Shown: positions 19,001-27,489 of the stretch, piece by piece | Layout: each line of letters begins with the position of its first letter | How positions within the stretch are numbered: the first letter of the stretch is position 1 | Assembly (NCBI GenBank): GCA_964057225.1 | Contig: OZ059897.1 | Coordinates: forward strand, 10,354,001-10,418,000 | Direction: 5' to 3' | Source of the DNA: Auanema rhodensis | Lineage: Eukaryota; Nematoda; Chromadorea; Rhabditida; Rhabditidae | DNA length: 64,000 nucleotides | Position numbers and translations under genes: made by a program | Notes under the pieces: model-generated | What the model was told of the DNA's origin: nothing | What the model saw: only the letters and a program-made list of their open reading frames with translations | Databases searched by the model: none

Positions 19001-21773
19001 GAGAACAGATATGGATATGCCAAAGCCGAGAATAACACGTATTCCCTTAGGAAAACAGGAAGAAATTGAAAAACAAGTCAAAGAAATGCTTGAGCAAGGC
19101 ATAATAGAGCCTTCTACATCTCTATTTAATAGCCCTGTAGTACTAGTTAAGAAGAAAGATGACACGTATAGGTTTGTGACAGATTTTCGAGCTTTAAATA
19201 ATGTCACACGCAAGCAAACTTATGTCATTCCAAGCATTTCTGACATAGTTGATTTGGCAGCAGGCGCCCAATTTTTCTCAAACTTCGATTTAGTGTCAGG
19301 ATTTTTTCAAATATCCTTGAGAAAATCAGATCGACCACTAACAGCATTTACGACCACATCCGGCACATACCAGTACAAACGGATGCCGATGGGCCTTTGT
19401 GGAGCCCCTCATACCTTTCAAACAGCAGTAAGGTATTTGCAAAGTAAATGTTCTTGTAAACTATTTGTTTATTTGGACGATCTATTAGTTATATCTGATA
19501 CAAGAGAACAACATCTCAAAGATATCGATGATTTACTGCAAGCAGTAGAAGAATTGGGAATGAAGATAAAGCTTAAGAAATGCGCTTTTGCTCAACCAGA
19601 AGTGAAATTTCTAGGACTTATTGTAGGACGTCAAGGTATAAAACCTGACCCTCAAAAAGTCGCCGCCATACAAGATTATCCGGCACCAAAGAATGCAACA
19701 GGTGTACGAGCATTCTTGGGAATGGTTGGATTCTTTCGCAAATTCATGAAAGATTTTGCACGTATCGCAAGCCCTTTATACGATCTGACAAAGGCAGATA
19801 CTGAATTCAAATGGGAAAACAAACATCAAGAAGCTTTAGACCTCCTTAAAAGAAGTTTAATACAGGCACCCGTTTTAAGCCCACCTAAATCGGACCGCTT
19901 GTTTATAGTTGAAAGCGACGGTAGTAACATCGCCATAGGTGCTGTATTATTACAACCGGAAGATCCAAAACAACCTCTGAAAAATCTACACCCTATCGCA
20001 TTTGCAAGCAGAAAACTAGTTAAAGCCGAACGTAACTACGCACCAATCGAGATAGAAGCATTAGGCCTTGTATATGCATTAAATCAATTCCGTACATACA
20101 TTCTTGGAACTCATACTATATGTATTACGGACCATCGACCTCTTACCAGCTTAATGACACGCAGAGACTTATTTGGTCGTCTTGCGAAGTTCCAGCTGGT
20201 CATCCAAGAATATGATATTGAAATAAAATATCGCGCAGGCCAATTAAATAAAGTATGCGATGCTCTATCTCGATATATAGGTGAAGAAGCTAACGATGCT
20301 AAGCCGGAAACAAAGAAGAAGAAAATGGAAGAAATTCACATTAACGCCATAAATACACCAACAATAAAGGAAATTCAACTAAGCACCCCTTGGATTAAAC
20401 GGACGATAGCGGAGATTGAATATAGAGCACAAAAGAACATGACAGCTAATGACAGATATTGTGTCATAAATGACTTGCTCTATACAAAACCAACAGACAA
20501 AAAGCCACAACCCGCTATCGTAATACCACAAGAACACCCCATAATTGAGGAAATAATCAAAGTTTTTCATGAGGATCCTACAATTGCAGCACATCAAGGA
20601 ATTATTAAAACAAAAGAAGCAATTCTAAGAAGATTCTATTGGACAAATATGCAGAACGACATTACTATATTCATCAAGAACTGCATTAAATGTGCTCAAA
20701 GAAAAAAAGATCCACATTCCATGACGGTACAACCAATAGGTCATTTTGAGATACCAAGCAAGCCATTTGAACGAGTCCACATGGACGTAATGGGACCATT
20801 TCCCCCTTCAAAAAGAAACTGTACCTACGTCATTACCATGCAAGACGCATTTACAAAATGGTCAACAACAATTGCTGTACCACAAATAACAACGGAAATC
20901 ACAATTGATCGATTTCTAAGACATTTCGTTTACATTTTTGGACCACCCCATCGCTTGATCACCGATAGAGGTTCAAACTTTGTATCTAAAAAGTTCGAAG
21001 AAATGTGTACTAAACTTGGAATCAAACATGAACCAACACTACCACACCAAAAGAACTCAAATGGACAAGTGGAAAGACTTCACCGAACCCTCGAAGAAGG
21101 ATTAACCCACTACTTAAAAGAGGACCTTAGTGACTGGGATACTGTATTACCAAAAATCACTTTTGCTATTAACAATATTCAGCACGCGACTACAGGGATT
21201 GCGCCATACATTGCATTATTCGGTAAAGAATGCAGAATGTCAATGGACGCTGAATTACCAGAAACGATCACCAAAATTCAAGAAATTTCTGAAGAATTAC
21301 TCCAAAGAAGACCAGATATGGACAAGAGAGACGAAATAATAAAGAACCGCATAGCTAAAAATCAAGAAAATGCGAAAAAGAAGAAAGATAGAACGCAAAG
21401 AGCACACCATAGAGACATTCAACCGGGCGACATGGTGATGACGACTATAAAATCACACCAAATCGGCCAAAAGCTTCGGAAAAGCTATGATGGACCATGC
21501 GAAGTCATCAACGTAGAAGGATCAAAAGTTCAAATCAGAAATTCATCAGGAAAACTACAAGATATCCACAAAGATAACTTGAAAATCTTCTCTCCTGCTT
21601 CACAAAACATCTCTTACAACACTCGCGCAAGGTTTCGAGAAAGTCAAGCAGAAGAAGATAGCGACATCGAAATAATAGAAGTGATCAACAGGAACAACAA
21701 GGATAGCATAGATACAGAGCCAGAAGATGAAAATGAAGACGAAATATGGCTTCCGAGGAATGAAGAAGAATAA
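13068..21773 (+). CDS. Gag-Env-Pro-Pol polyprotein of element A (2,901 codons)
   Basis: One unbroken frame; residues are counted from the GTG at 13068. Gag: basic N terminus, TYSPP motif near 60, capsid-like region about 340-520, Asn/Arg/Gly-rich tail about 535-650, no CCHC knuckle. Env: signal peptide about 653-677 (AEA|Y678), Cys-rich ectodomain, KRDKR cleavage site at 941, Thr-rich mucin-like stretch about 1239-1296, RKQR at 1300, gB-like region about 1335-1545, membrane anchor about 1586-1612, PPSYEE tail at 1628. Then a second hydrophobic segment about 1655-1676. Protease: DSGS with D1695 and IGLDFM near 1767. RT: D2074 and YLDD (2135-2138). RNase H: D2284. Integrase: H2501, H2509, C2539, C2542; D2573, D2633, E2669 (D-35-E), followed by a GPY/F-like module. 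Ty3/Gypsy by RT type. The true start is unclear: no AUG before residue 330, and the frame is open from 12978. Nothing is broken. Confidence 0.93.
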   Translation: MARRYSSAVPALYPSESSDDIAVASRTRSRTRLLSVQIEEPEQEVKPKVEKTFIPREGTYSPPDNTEEDPDFYIQDYNIQTSASTPKVHSFKSNKKIQKIQKPKQITSNTSPATPHLNLSTLSVNTDNDLASSFELTLTPQAFSTPIENSQLNKTSSLTIRKSPLSVITDKLDSKKLDSKKINKRKTNTPRRRSTSNNPVEPNQEITEVLPLSLTTDKFKSKKSLTARLIKVLNLSPGEVTTEQVDNSLHVSSNPTLNKSDSAIPSSSVSIHSTPQATSRIIKLPGKRFSSAAPTISYPTSGNSKKGGKNLTARSSGSKGITSSRTYPEDIPTMTETPRLPGAGKSTIAHALSSPYCPIYDGSRNFRDFVAKFNTFSNALGLVMPERLTILPLLLKNDRAEEAYLELPDKVRTAGPWVTLIEELTSKLCPEYNQDPALITLQNSTQGDLSIDGFAQTLRNLSLNAFSNSDTHKDHILRSTFLRGLKNTIRPGVIRAKPKTFAEAVDSARWEESIANQVADPQALLVNAIERTFPPRRNNGGRGMARGYQSFNNKNYQNYNNYNNYHPNFQNNQNYHKFSKNQKGWNFQNPFARNRNFGDRGRNYQNQNQNGYQRSHNASQNQEMSNNRQRNNSTFRGNNNNRGRGRGSRVNNLTLISPLTLAVALSVILSLVTTAEAYQLCTKATGGALLRPPSLRKCLLPPIKHILRTKVHLYTRNQTAHEWDAWRCSKEIHKMCIRDLLFLRDTNTTIARIEKIPAAECRLAVRDRRWNWSELKKIDSITYATDEPSFSPGRSFNNELCEEKARLVIERGVMTRMPDETIISNLILNTEGCLAHHGECASDTSIIIWEKQPYEYRCNYIDMSEYDVIIGDGIILLPTTQSALVIDQKEIPKQISSCFKQPIFHTTTGNYILLPQYPNDTNIHVLIEREYKKLPAKRDKRAIAECTVELNKEWIQKQEDFETLILNICPYPFLRPVMSNPGIYQIIPLIKARRAVNPSYSIIDWVSAHPEKFYFFLRSPVSDKSIQRFLQTYEIHDPEEAILYFLAQKELAATTRGAIRYLTSQQLLEQIGDRLTAHEFDEKLLEKDGSYRERAESIAMELAYTPVIFENNLSVPSRQEVLKSFVNMPPIRPTLTTDNADERIVLRNTLYLYHNLMTLRVIRPNKTAAAVDDEKFRQLTINVPDTNKLYRDKDSNYGISIGPHPRIQNPSADTRQLLIKTFLPLLEDIETPPYLTRRLSLTTTTDKPASLVQETTKSHTTRIPTTTTVETTTAAITTTLSPTTLATVTDTASRILRKQRTSSPPVETREIQAQATYTASKVNNEIQFNLNVSRRIAQDHLQYTTTLIQEELQKHFMESYESICEIQNRYLELWRSILHIEPTIAMRTILGREDIAARFVGSDIVHVHICLPLQPKAVYHNHKINDTCYLETPVITEDERLYFAAPGSRDLLTHGKEIDCEHVPTDVYYQNGEWININGSVEVKPISLFDKAQYHQLTPLKFTGANLYTNLSLRVYSMSTAIAYGASLASIRQNHVLHTIHNDPKITSAFNLLKKGSDYISKAAEFTTSAWTSVKQFLIGSIERTLIFIGSMVTIAAVLIILFVVAKFWFFRATPLTVMHVHEIDNEPPSYEETLELVSRPDQQMPDNIMKQYYPALVTFIPIAIPFVASIVSAETKLPLIYISVEDKLILALWDSGSSVSYVRLSTLKYLNMAENVKKRHLVAMAANKSTFTFYGKINLVIEIAGYEIEHTFLVSNDHDCPAPALIGLDFMKALDSENIDVSLKPSKKRLEIGNNAIPLIGNESIKHTEITVNIINLRTKTLKPDEEAPIPIKTDKPLESNEVVVLGDSGSALKSLYPTAFRDTSGVYVMFRNNTDETIAMEANSVIGQAIIGEIPACEPFKHKPILPYVPPEADWESKLPYFPRDFIKDLDLENADLTKEEKHELTKIIESHREAFLNEDRKIGLFKGPIEHTIPLRTDMDMPKPRITRIPLGKQEEIEKQVKEMLEQGIIEPSTSLFNSPVVLVKKKDDTYRFVTDFRALNNVTRKQTYVIPSISDIVDLAAGAQFFSNFDLVSGFFQISLRKSDRPLTAFTTTSGTYQYKRMPMGLCGAPHTFQTAVRYLQSKCSCKLFVYLDDLLVISDTREQHLKDIDDLLQAVEELGMKIKLKKCAFAQPEVKFLGLIVGRQGIKPDPQKVAAIQDYPAPKNATGVRAFLGMVGFFRKFMKDFARIASPLYDLTKADTEFKWENKHQEALDLLKRSLIQAPVLSPPKSDRLFIVESDGSNIAIGAVLLQPEDPKQPLKNLHPIAFASRKLVKAERNYAPIEIEALGLVYALNQFRTYILGTHTICITDHRPLTSLMTRRDLFGRLAKFQLVIQEYDIEIKYRAGQLNKVCDALSRYIGEEANDAKPETKKKKMEEIHINAINTPTIKEIQLSTPWIKRTIAEIEYRAQKNMTANDRYCVINDLLYTKPTDKKPQPAIVIPQEHPIIEEIIKVFHEDPTIAAHQGIIKTKEAILRRFYWTNMQNDITIFIKNCIKCAQRKKDPHSMTVQPIGHFEIPSKPFERVHMDVMGPFPPSKRNCTYVITMQDAFTKWSTTIAVPQITTEITIDRFLRHFVYIFGPPHRLITDRGSNFVSKKFEEMCTKLGIKHEPTLPHQKNSNGQVERLHRTLEEGLTHYLKEDLSDWDTVLPKITFAINNIQHATTGIAPYIALFGKECRMSMDAELPETITKIQEISEELLQRRPDMDKRDEIIKNRIAKNQENAKKKKDRTQRAHHRDIQPGDMVMTTIKSHQIGQKLRKSYDGPCEVINVEGSKVQIRNSSGKLQDIHKDNLKIFSPASQNISYNTRARFRESQAEEDSDIEIIEVINRNNKDSIDTEPEDENEDEIWLPRNEEE
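13431..13450. promoter_or_regulatory. Inverted pair of ACTGATAA GATA-type sites, first
   Basis: TTATCAGT and ACTGATAA are separated by 4 bp, a perfect palindrome inside the gag coding region. ACTGATAA is the known core of nematode intestinal GATA-factor sites. Function here is inferred. Confidence 0.4.
13559..13580. promoter_or_regulatory. Inverted pair of ACTGATAA GATA-type sites, second
   Basis: CTTATCAGT and ACTGATAAG form a perfect 9-bp inverted repeat around a 4-bp centre, 128 bp after the first pair. Confidence 0.4.
13701..13720. promoter_or_regulatory. Inverted pair of GATA-type sites, third (one mismatch)
   Basis: TTATCACT and ACTGATAA with the same 4-bp spacing. The left arm differs by one base from the perfect palindrome. 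Confidence 0.35.
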
Positions 21774-22446
21774 CAACAAGATAATGCTACGTTATTTAAA
21801 TTATTGTAACAAAATAACGATGAATTAAAAAAAAAAAAAAAAAAATTAATGCTAAATAACATTCAAAATAAAAATAGCATTTAATAGAGATTGAGAAAGG
21901 AAAAATAAGGCAAATTCTAAACGAGGAGATGTTATGACTAATGGTTCCAAGTTACCGTAATCCTATGCGGACTAGAGGACATTTTGACAACCATCCGAGC
22001 TCCATGTGCCTCTCCAAATAAGATGAGATGAACACTGGTAGGCGTATCAACCACAATTTCATCTTAAGTGGTAGTCTCCATTAGTAATCAAGGATTCACT
22101 CTGGGAGACATATGGAGACACATTATTAAATCATAATCTCGGTTCAATTTAGAAATGAGTACTTCTTGAGACCATTAGTCAAAATAATAACATATTCCCA
22201 TTCATTACTAGCCCCTTTATTCTACAATCTCTATTAGGAAATGCTTGAATATTAAGATAATTAATTTATGAAATTAATAATATTCTAATTCATCGTCCCT
22301 TCATATTATATTGAACCCTTCTTATAAATTATTGTAATTTTGTTTGTATACTAACTAAAACTCTATCATACTATAGTTATTGTGAAGCTAAAACAATTGA
22401 ACTCTAAAACTCAGTTACATATAAGCCCAAATTTTTGTTTAAAATA
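21774..22446 (+). other. 3' untranslated region of element A
   Basis: AT-rich, with an A-run of about 17 near 21828. I see no gene. Short open frames across it are not conserved in element B. Confidence 0.6.
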
Positions 22447-22460
22447 TCGCGAGGTCGCGA
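22447..22460 (+). promoter_or_regulatory. Conserved CGCG hairpin before the polypurine tract, element A
   Basis: TCGCGAGGTCGCGA is a GC-rich direct/inverted repeat in otherwise AT-rich sequence. It is conserved at the same place in elements B (50889-50902) and B' (26273-26286). Role unknown. Confidence 0.45.
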
Positions 22461-22468
22461 CAATCTTT

Positions 22469-22477
22469 GAAAAAGGG
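22469..22477 (+). promoter_or_regulatory. Polypurine tract of element A
   Basis: GAAAAAGGG lies two bases before the 3' LTR, the usual place for the plus-strand primer. Confidence 0.7.
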
Positions 22478-22479
22478 CA

Positions 22480-22845
22480 CGTTCCATTCGGAGACTCTAT
22501 ATATGTAACTGCAGGGTTAGAGCCAGACCGACTAGAGGAATGAGGAATGGCACCGCCTTCCCTCATGCCCCTATTCGGGAGTTCGCCCCTTTGCAAGCCC
22601 ATGGACGGTTTGCATCTAACTTAGTTAATCTTATATATTAGTCTTTGTCTTGTAAATGTAGTTTACTTTATCCTTGTGTTAATGTATTGTAATGATATTG
22701 TATTGTGTATAATAAACCTATATATTTCCTTATCTTATGTAATCCTTATGCTCTGTTTCCATACCGCTACACTTATGGAATACTATACGCGTAGTTGAGC
22801 AGACTACAATGGTCTGTTCAATATACGTAGGAGCATAATGGAACG
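22480..22845 (+). repeat. 3' LTR of element A (366 bp)
   Basis: Identical to 10772-11137 by eye. Followed by the right TTAT duplication at 22846-22849. Confidence 0.94.
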
Positions 22846-23074
22846 TTATTGCTTGCTTGTCATGTTAGATTTGTTTAATTTGAATACTTATTTAGGTTCG
22901 AACAATTTTCGATTAAATCACGTTCATTAAACTGTATTGTTTTCAAAAATAAAGACAAAATTCAATTTCTGTTCATTGAATTAGAATTTTCATGTTGTCA
23001 CACAGAAATTGAAGAATCTTAGTTCATTTCAGTAATAATGAACACACTAACTTTGTTAAGTTGTTGTAATATCG

Positions 23075-23146
23075 GCCCAAGTAGTATAGTGGTTAGTACT
23101 CCACGTTGTGGCCGTGGCGACACAGGTTCGATTCCTGTCTTGGGCA
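23075..23146 (+). tRNA. tRNA-His(GTG) copy 23
   Basis: Y leader with AATAATGAAC; consensus body. Paralog of copy 11. Confidence 0.96.
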
Positions 23147-23404
23147 TTTTTTGTTTTGAAATTTAAATGCTATAAAATTATTGCTTGCTTGTCATGTTAG
23201 ATTTGTTTAATTTGAATACTTATTTAGGTTCGAACAATTTTCGATTAAATCACGTTCATTAAACTGTATTGTTTTCAAAAATAAAGACAAAATTCAATTT
23301 CTGTTCATTGAATTAGAATTTTTATGTTGTCACACAGGAAATGAAGAATCTTAGTTCATTTCAGTAACAATGAACACAATAATTTTGTATAGTTTGTAAT
23401 ACCG

Positions 23405-23476
23405 GCCCAAGTAGTATAGTGGTTAGTACTCCACGTTGTGGCCGTGGCGACACAGGTTCGATTCCTGTCTTGGGCA
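23405..23476 (+). tRNA. tRNA-His(GTG) copy 24
   Basis: X leader; consensus body, lacking the G69 change of its paralog copy 12. Confidence 0.96.
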
Positions 23477-23736
23477 TTTTTTGTTTTGAAATTAAAAAGC
23501 TATAAACATATTGCTTGCTTGTCATGTTAGATTTGTTTAATTTAAATACTTATTTAAGTTCTAACAATTTTTGATTTAATCACGTTCAATTAACTGTATT
23601 GTTTTCAAAAATAAAGACATCCTTCAATTTCTGGTCATTGAATTAGAATTTTCATGTTGTCACACAGGAAATGAAGAATCTTAGTTCATTTCAGTAACAA
23701 TGAACACACTATTTTTGTTAAGTTGTTGTAATATCG

Positions 23737-23808
23737 GCCCAAGTAGTATAGTGGTTAGTACTCCACGTTGTGGCCGTGGCGACACAGGTTCGATTCCTGT
23801 CTTGGGCA
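23737..23808 (+). tRNA. tRNA-His(GTG) copy 25
   Basis: Y leader; consensus body. Last unit of the second 12-unit block. Confidence 0.96.
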
Positions 23809-24068
23809 TTTTTTGTTTTGAAATTAAAATGCTATAAAATTATTGCTTGCTTGTCATGTTAGATTTGTTTAATTTGAATACTTATTTAGGTTCGAACAAT
23901 TTTCGATTAAATCACGTTCATTAAACTGTATTGTTTTTAAAAATAAAGACAAAATTCAATTTCTGTTCATTGAATTAGAATTTTCATGTTGTCACACAGA
24001 AATTGAAGAATCTTAGTTCATTTCAGTAATAATGAACACACTAACTTTGTTAAGTTGTTGTAATATCG

Positions 24069-24140
24069 GCCCAAGTAGTATAGTGGTTAGTACTCCACGT
24101 TGTGGCCGTGGCGACACAGGTTCGATTCCTGTCTTGGGCA
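24069..24140 (+). tRNA. tRNA-His(GTG) copy 26
   Basis: Y leader with AATAATGAAC; consensus body; near copy of unit 23. Confidence 0.96.
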
Positions 24141-24398
24141 TTTTTTGTTTTGAAATTTAAATGCTATAAAATTATTGCTTGCTTGTCATGTTAGATTTGT
24201 TTAATTTGAATACTTATTTAGGTTCGAACAATTTTCGATTAAATCACGTTCATTAAACTGTATTGTTTTCAAAAATAAAGACAAAATTCAATTTCTGTTC
24301 ATTGAATTAGAATTTTTATGTTGTCACACAGGAAATGAAGAATCTTAGTTCATTTCAGTAACAATGAACACAATAATTTTGTATAGTTTGTAATACCG

Positions 24399-24470
24399 GC
24401 CCAAGTAGTATAGTGGTTAGTACTCCACGTTGTGGCCGTGGCGACACAGGTTCGATTCCTGTCTTGGGCA
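24399..24470 (+). tRNA. tRNA-His(GTG) copy 27
   Basis: X leader; consensus body; near copy of unit 24. Confidence 0.96.
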
Positions 24471-24730
24471 TTTTTTGTTTTGAAATTAAAAAGCTATAAA
24501 CATATTGCTTGCTTGTCATGTTAGATTTGTTTAATTTAAATACTTATTTAAGTTCTAACAATTTTTGATTTAATCACGTTCAATTAACTGTATTGTTTTC
24601 AAAAATAAAGACATCCTTCAATTTCTGGTCATTGAATTAGAATTTTCATGTTGTCACACAGGAAATGAAGAATCTTAGTTCATTTCAGTAACAATGAACA
24701 CACTATTTTTGTTAAGTTGTTGTAATATCG

Positions 24731-24802
24731 GCCCAAGTAGTATAGTGGTTAGTACTCCACGTTGTGGCCGTGGCGACACAGGTTCGATTCCTGTCTTGGG
24801 CA
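24731..24802 (+). tRNA. tRNA-His(GTG) copy 28
   Basis: Y leader; consensus body; near copy of unit 25. Confidence 0.96.
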
Positions 24803-25062
24803 TTTTTTGTTTTGAAATTTAAATGCTATAAAATTATTGCTTGCTTGTCATGTTAGATTTGTTTAATTTAAATACTTATTTAAGTTCCAACAATTTTTGA
24901 TTTAATCACGTTCAATTAACTGTATTGTTCTCAAAAATAAAGACATCTTTCAATTTCTGGTCATTGAATTAGAATTTTCATGTTGTCACACAGAAATTGA
25001 AGAATCTTAGTTCATTTCAGTAACAATGAACACACTAACTTTGTTAAGTTGTTGTAATATCG

Positions 25063-25134
25063 GCCCAAGTAGTATAGTGGTTAGTACTCCACGTTGTGGC
25101 CGTGGCGACACAGGTTCGATTCCTGTCTTGGGCA
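25063..25134 (+). tRNA. tRNA-His(GTG) copy 29
   Basis: Y leader; consensus body. Confidence 0.96.
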
Positions 25135-25394
25135 TTTTTTGTTTTGAAATTTAAATGCTATAAAATTATTGCTTGCTTGTCATGTTAGATTTGTTTAATT
25201 CAAATACTTATTTAAGTTCTAACAATTTCTGATTTAATCACGTTCAATTAACTGTATTGTTTTCAAAAATAAAGACAAAATTCAATTTCTGTTCATTGAA
25301 TTAGAATTTTTATGTTGTCACACAGGAAATGAAGAATCTTAGTTCATTTCAGTAACAATGAACACACTAATTTTGTTAAGTTGTTGTAATATCG

Positions 25395-25466
25395 GCTCAA
25401 GTAGTATAGTGGTTAGTACTCCACGTTGTGGCCGTGGCGACACAGGTTCGATTCCTGTCTTGGGCA
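25395..25466 (+). tRNA. tRNA-His(GTG) copy 30
   Basis: Y leader; C3 to T wobble variant. Confidence 0.95.
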
Positions 25467-25726
25467 TTTTTTGTTTTGAAATTAAAATGCTATAAAATTA
25501 TTGCTTGCTTGTCATGTTAGATTTGTTTAATTTGAATACTTATTTAGGTTCGAACAATTTTCGATTAAATCTCGTTCATTAAACTGTATTGTTTTCAAAA
25601 ATAAAGACAAAATTCAATTTCTGTTCATTGAATTAGAATTTTCATGTTGTCACACAGAAATTGAAGAATCTTAGTTCATTTCAGTAATAATGAACACACT
25701 AACTTTGTTAAGTTGTTGTAATATCG

Positions 25727-25798
25727 GCCCAAGTAGTATAGTGGTTAGTACTCCACGTTGTGGCCGTGGCGACACAGGTTCGATTCCTGTCTTGGGCA
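25727..25798 (+). tRNA. tRNA-His(GTG) copy 31
   Basis: Y leader with AATAATGAAC; consensus body. Element B' begins 117 bp past its 3' base. Confidence 0.96.
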
Positions 25799-25910
25799 TT
25801 TTTTGTTTTGAAATTTAAATGCTATAAAATTATTGCTTGCTTGTCATGTTAGATTTGTTTAATTTGAATACTTATTTAGGTTCGAACAATTTTCGATTAA
25901 ATCACGTTCA

Positions 25911-25914
25911 TTAA
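25911..25914. repeat. Target-site duplication of element B', left copy (TTAA)
   Basis: TTAA here and at 29227-29230. Joining the flanks at one copy restores the normal spacer. Confidence 0.93.
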
Positions 25915-26251
25915 CGTTCCGTTATGCTCTCACGTCGATCCTATAGACCAATAAAGCCTACAAGATGAGTGTGATAGTATTCCAGATGTAGCGGTAGTTA
26001 AAGAGCATAATGGATAAACATAAGACTCGAGAAAGAAAGGTTTATTATGTCTACATGATTACAATAAGTTATATAAGTCTACATAAAGATATAAAGTGAA
26101 AGAGAGCTAAGAAAGGAAGACCAACCATCCATAGTCATTCCATAAGGCAAAGCTGAAGTCTGTGTTCCATATGAAGGGCGTGTCGTCCTCTCTCAGCCTC
26201 ATGTCGTCTGATTCTAACCCGCCTGCTACGTATTGATTTCCGAATGGAACG
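25915..26251 (-). repeat. 3' LTR of element B' (337 bp)
   Basis: CGTTCC...GGAACG termini. Matches 28890-29226 along its whole length by eye. Confidence 0.93.
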
Positions 26252-26253
26252 TG

Positions 26254-26263
26254 CCATTTTTTC
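26254..26263 (-). promoter_or_regulatory. Polypurine tract of element B'
   Basis: GAAAAAATGG on the minus strand, two bases before the LTR, as in element B. The CGCG hairpin lies just upstream (26273-26286), with one base changed. Confidence 0.65.
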
Positions 26264-26286
26264 GAGTTTATGTCGCGTCCCCGCGA

Positions 26287-26974
26287 ATAGCAAAATATGT
26301 GGCTTGTTTCAATCGTAGCAGAAGGTTTAGTTTTAAAAATAAAAATTACAATGTTAACATAAAAATAGTAAAGATAAATTACAATATAATGTTAAACAAT
26401 AGTATCTGAAAAGAATTCAATAAAAATTATTTGAAAATACATGAATATTAAGTAATAAAACAATCTTTTAGAATACCAGGGCTATATTTTGTCAGCGAGA
26501 GTGCGCAAAATAGCTTTTTAGGCACGACGCTGCATGTCTAACTTGTTTGAGTATAGAGAAACGAGAGTCATGCTATATTATCGATGGAGCTAGCATGTTT
26601 CCTCAGCGTATTCAAAGCGAATTGTAATAATAAAAAAATGAAAATAAATTAAATCCCATATAATTTCCAAAATTGAATCATTAACTACTTGATAAGGACT
26701 GTTGCTCAGATGAATATGCAATATAATGTCTCTTATCTTTCATTTCTTCTTTATTTACGGGAAATTATTTGAAATTGATGTTTTTTTTTTTTTTTGAAAA
26801 ATTGAAGTATTATAATCATATATGCTTTGAAACTGAAGTGCTTTTTGATTATTAGCTTACATCTCGTCTTACTCAAGTTTTTCAATGATATAATAATATT
26901 AATAGCTCTGGTTTTTTAAAAGAGAGTTGATACAAAGTTTTACAATAATTTTATCAATCTCGAAATTATTTCTT
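26287..26974 (-). other. 3' untranslated region of element B'
   Basis: AT-rich and colinear with 50227-50888 of element B. I see no gene. Confidence 0.6.
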
Positions 26975-27213
26975 TCATCGTCTTCTTCTTGGTGGTAGCC
27001 AATTTTGGTCCGATGGGTCTTCTGGTTCTGTTTCTTCAGTAGAGTCATAGTTATCGTTACCATTTATGACTTTTATGATCTCAATATCGCTGTCGTCGTC
27101 CGTGTCATAAGTCGTTGTATTTGATCGCAAAAGTTTGAGATTGTCTTTGTGTACGTTTTGAATTTTTCCAAATGGATTCTTGAGTTGTACCATGTTTCCT
27201 TCAACGTTGTTGA
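26975..27213 (-). pseudogene. Pol C-terminal remnant of element B'
   Basis: It encodes the last 70-odd residues of the B polyprotein (KNPFGKIQNVHKDNL to the WLPPRRRR end) with a 12-residue internal deletion. The catalytic part of pol is absent. It is out of frame with the gag remnant that precedes it. Confidence 0.85.
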
Positions 27214-27489
27214 CTTCTTAGCAGTAACTGGTGTTTGTTCTTCCATTGTGATGGATGTTTCTTCTCCTCCTGGTGGTACGTAATCCTCGTCGCTTAATCG
27301 TTCAGTAGGTGAATAAGTGCCTGCACGAGGAGTAAAGAATTTGTCGGTTTTGTGCTCGGCTTTCTGCTCGTCTTCGATTATAGCGATGCTCTGCGCGCGA
27401 GCTCGGCTTCTGGTGAGTGGAGCTGAGTCTCGCAGATCAAAATCAGTTCGTGTACTGAGAGGTACAGCTGATCGGAATCGCTTATCCAC
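27073..27489 (-). pseudogene. Gag N-terminal remnant of element B' with foreign tail
   Basis: The first 92 codons (27489-27214) match the start of the B polyprotein, again opening with GTG and no AUG. At the deletion junction the frame enters the +1 frame of the pol tail and stays open for 46 codons. The result is a small Arg-rich 138-codon frame. Whether it is translated is unknown. The junction fits the consensus AAG|GT donor seen in element B at 41817/41818. Confidence 0.7.

Larger units (their letters stand above)
10772..22845 (+). mobile_element. Complete Ty3/Gypsy-type retroelement A with gag-env-pol frame
   Basis: The element is 12,074 bp. It holds identical 366-bp LTRs, a tRNA-Gln primer site, a 1.9-kb leader carrying an antisense gene, one 2,901-codon polyprotein frame, a 3' untranslated region, a polypurine tract and the 3' LTR. 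The 4-bp duplications and identical LTRs by eye mean a recent, possibly still active insertion. It is oriented the same way as the tRNA genes. It lies in the second of two tandem 12-unit blocks; the offset between paralogous units on its far side is 16,056, exactly 3,978 plus element and duplication. Confidence 0.96.
22846..25914 (+). repeat. tRNA-His tandem array, block 2 (9 units)
   Basis: It continues the unit interrupted by element A and ends at TTAA, the left target duplication of element B' (25911-25914). Units 26-28 are near copies of 23-25 (offset 994 bp). Confidence 0.96.

Noticed and set aside
18341..19213. Minus-strand open frame of 290 codons inside pol of element A
   Set aside because: It is antisense to a conserved pol region, has no polyadenylation signal and is not kept at the same length in element B. 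A shadow frame.
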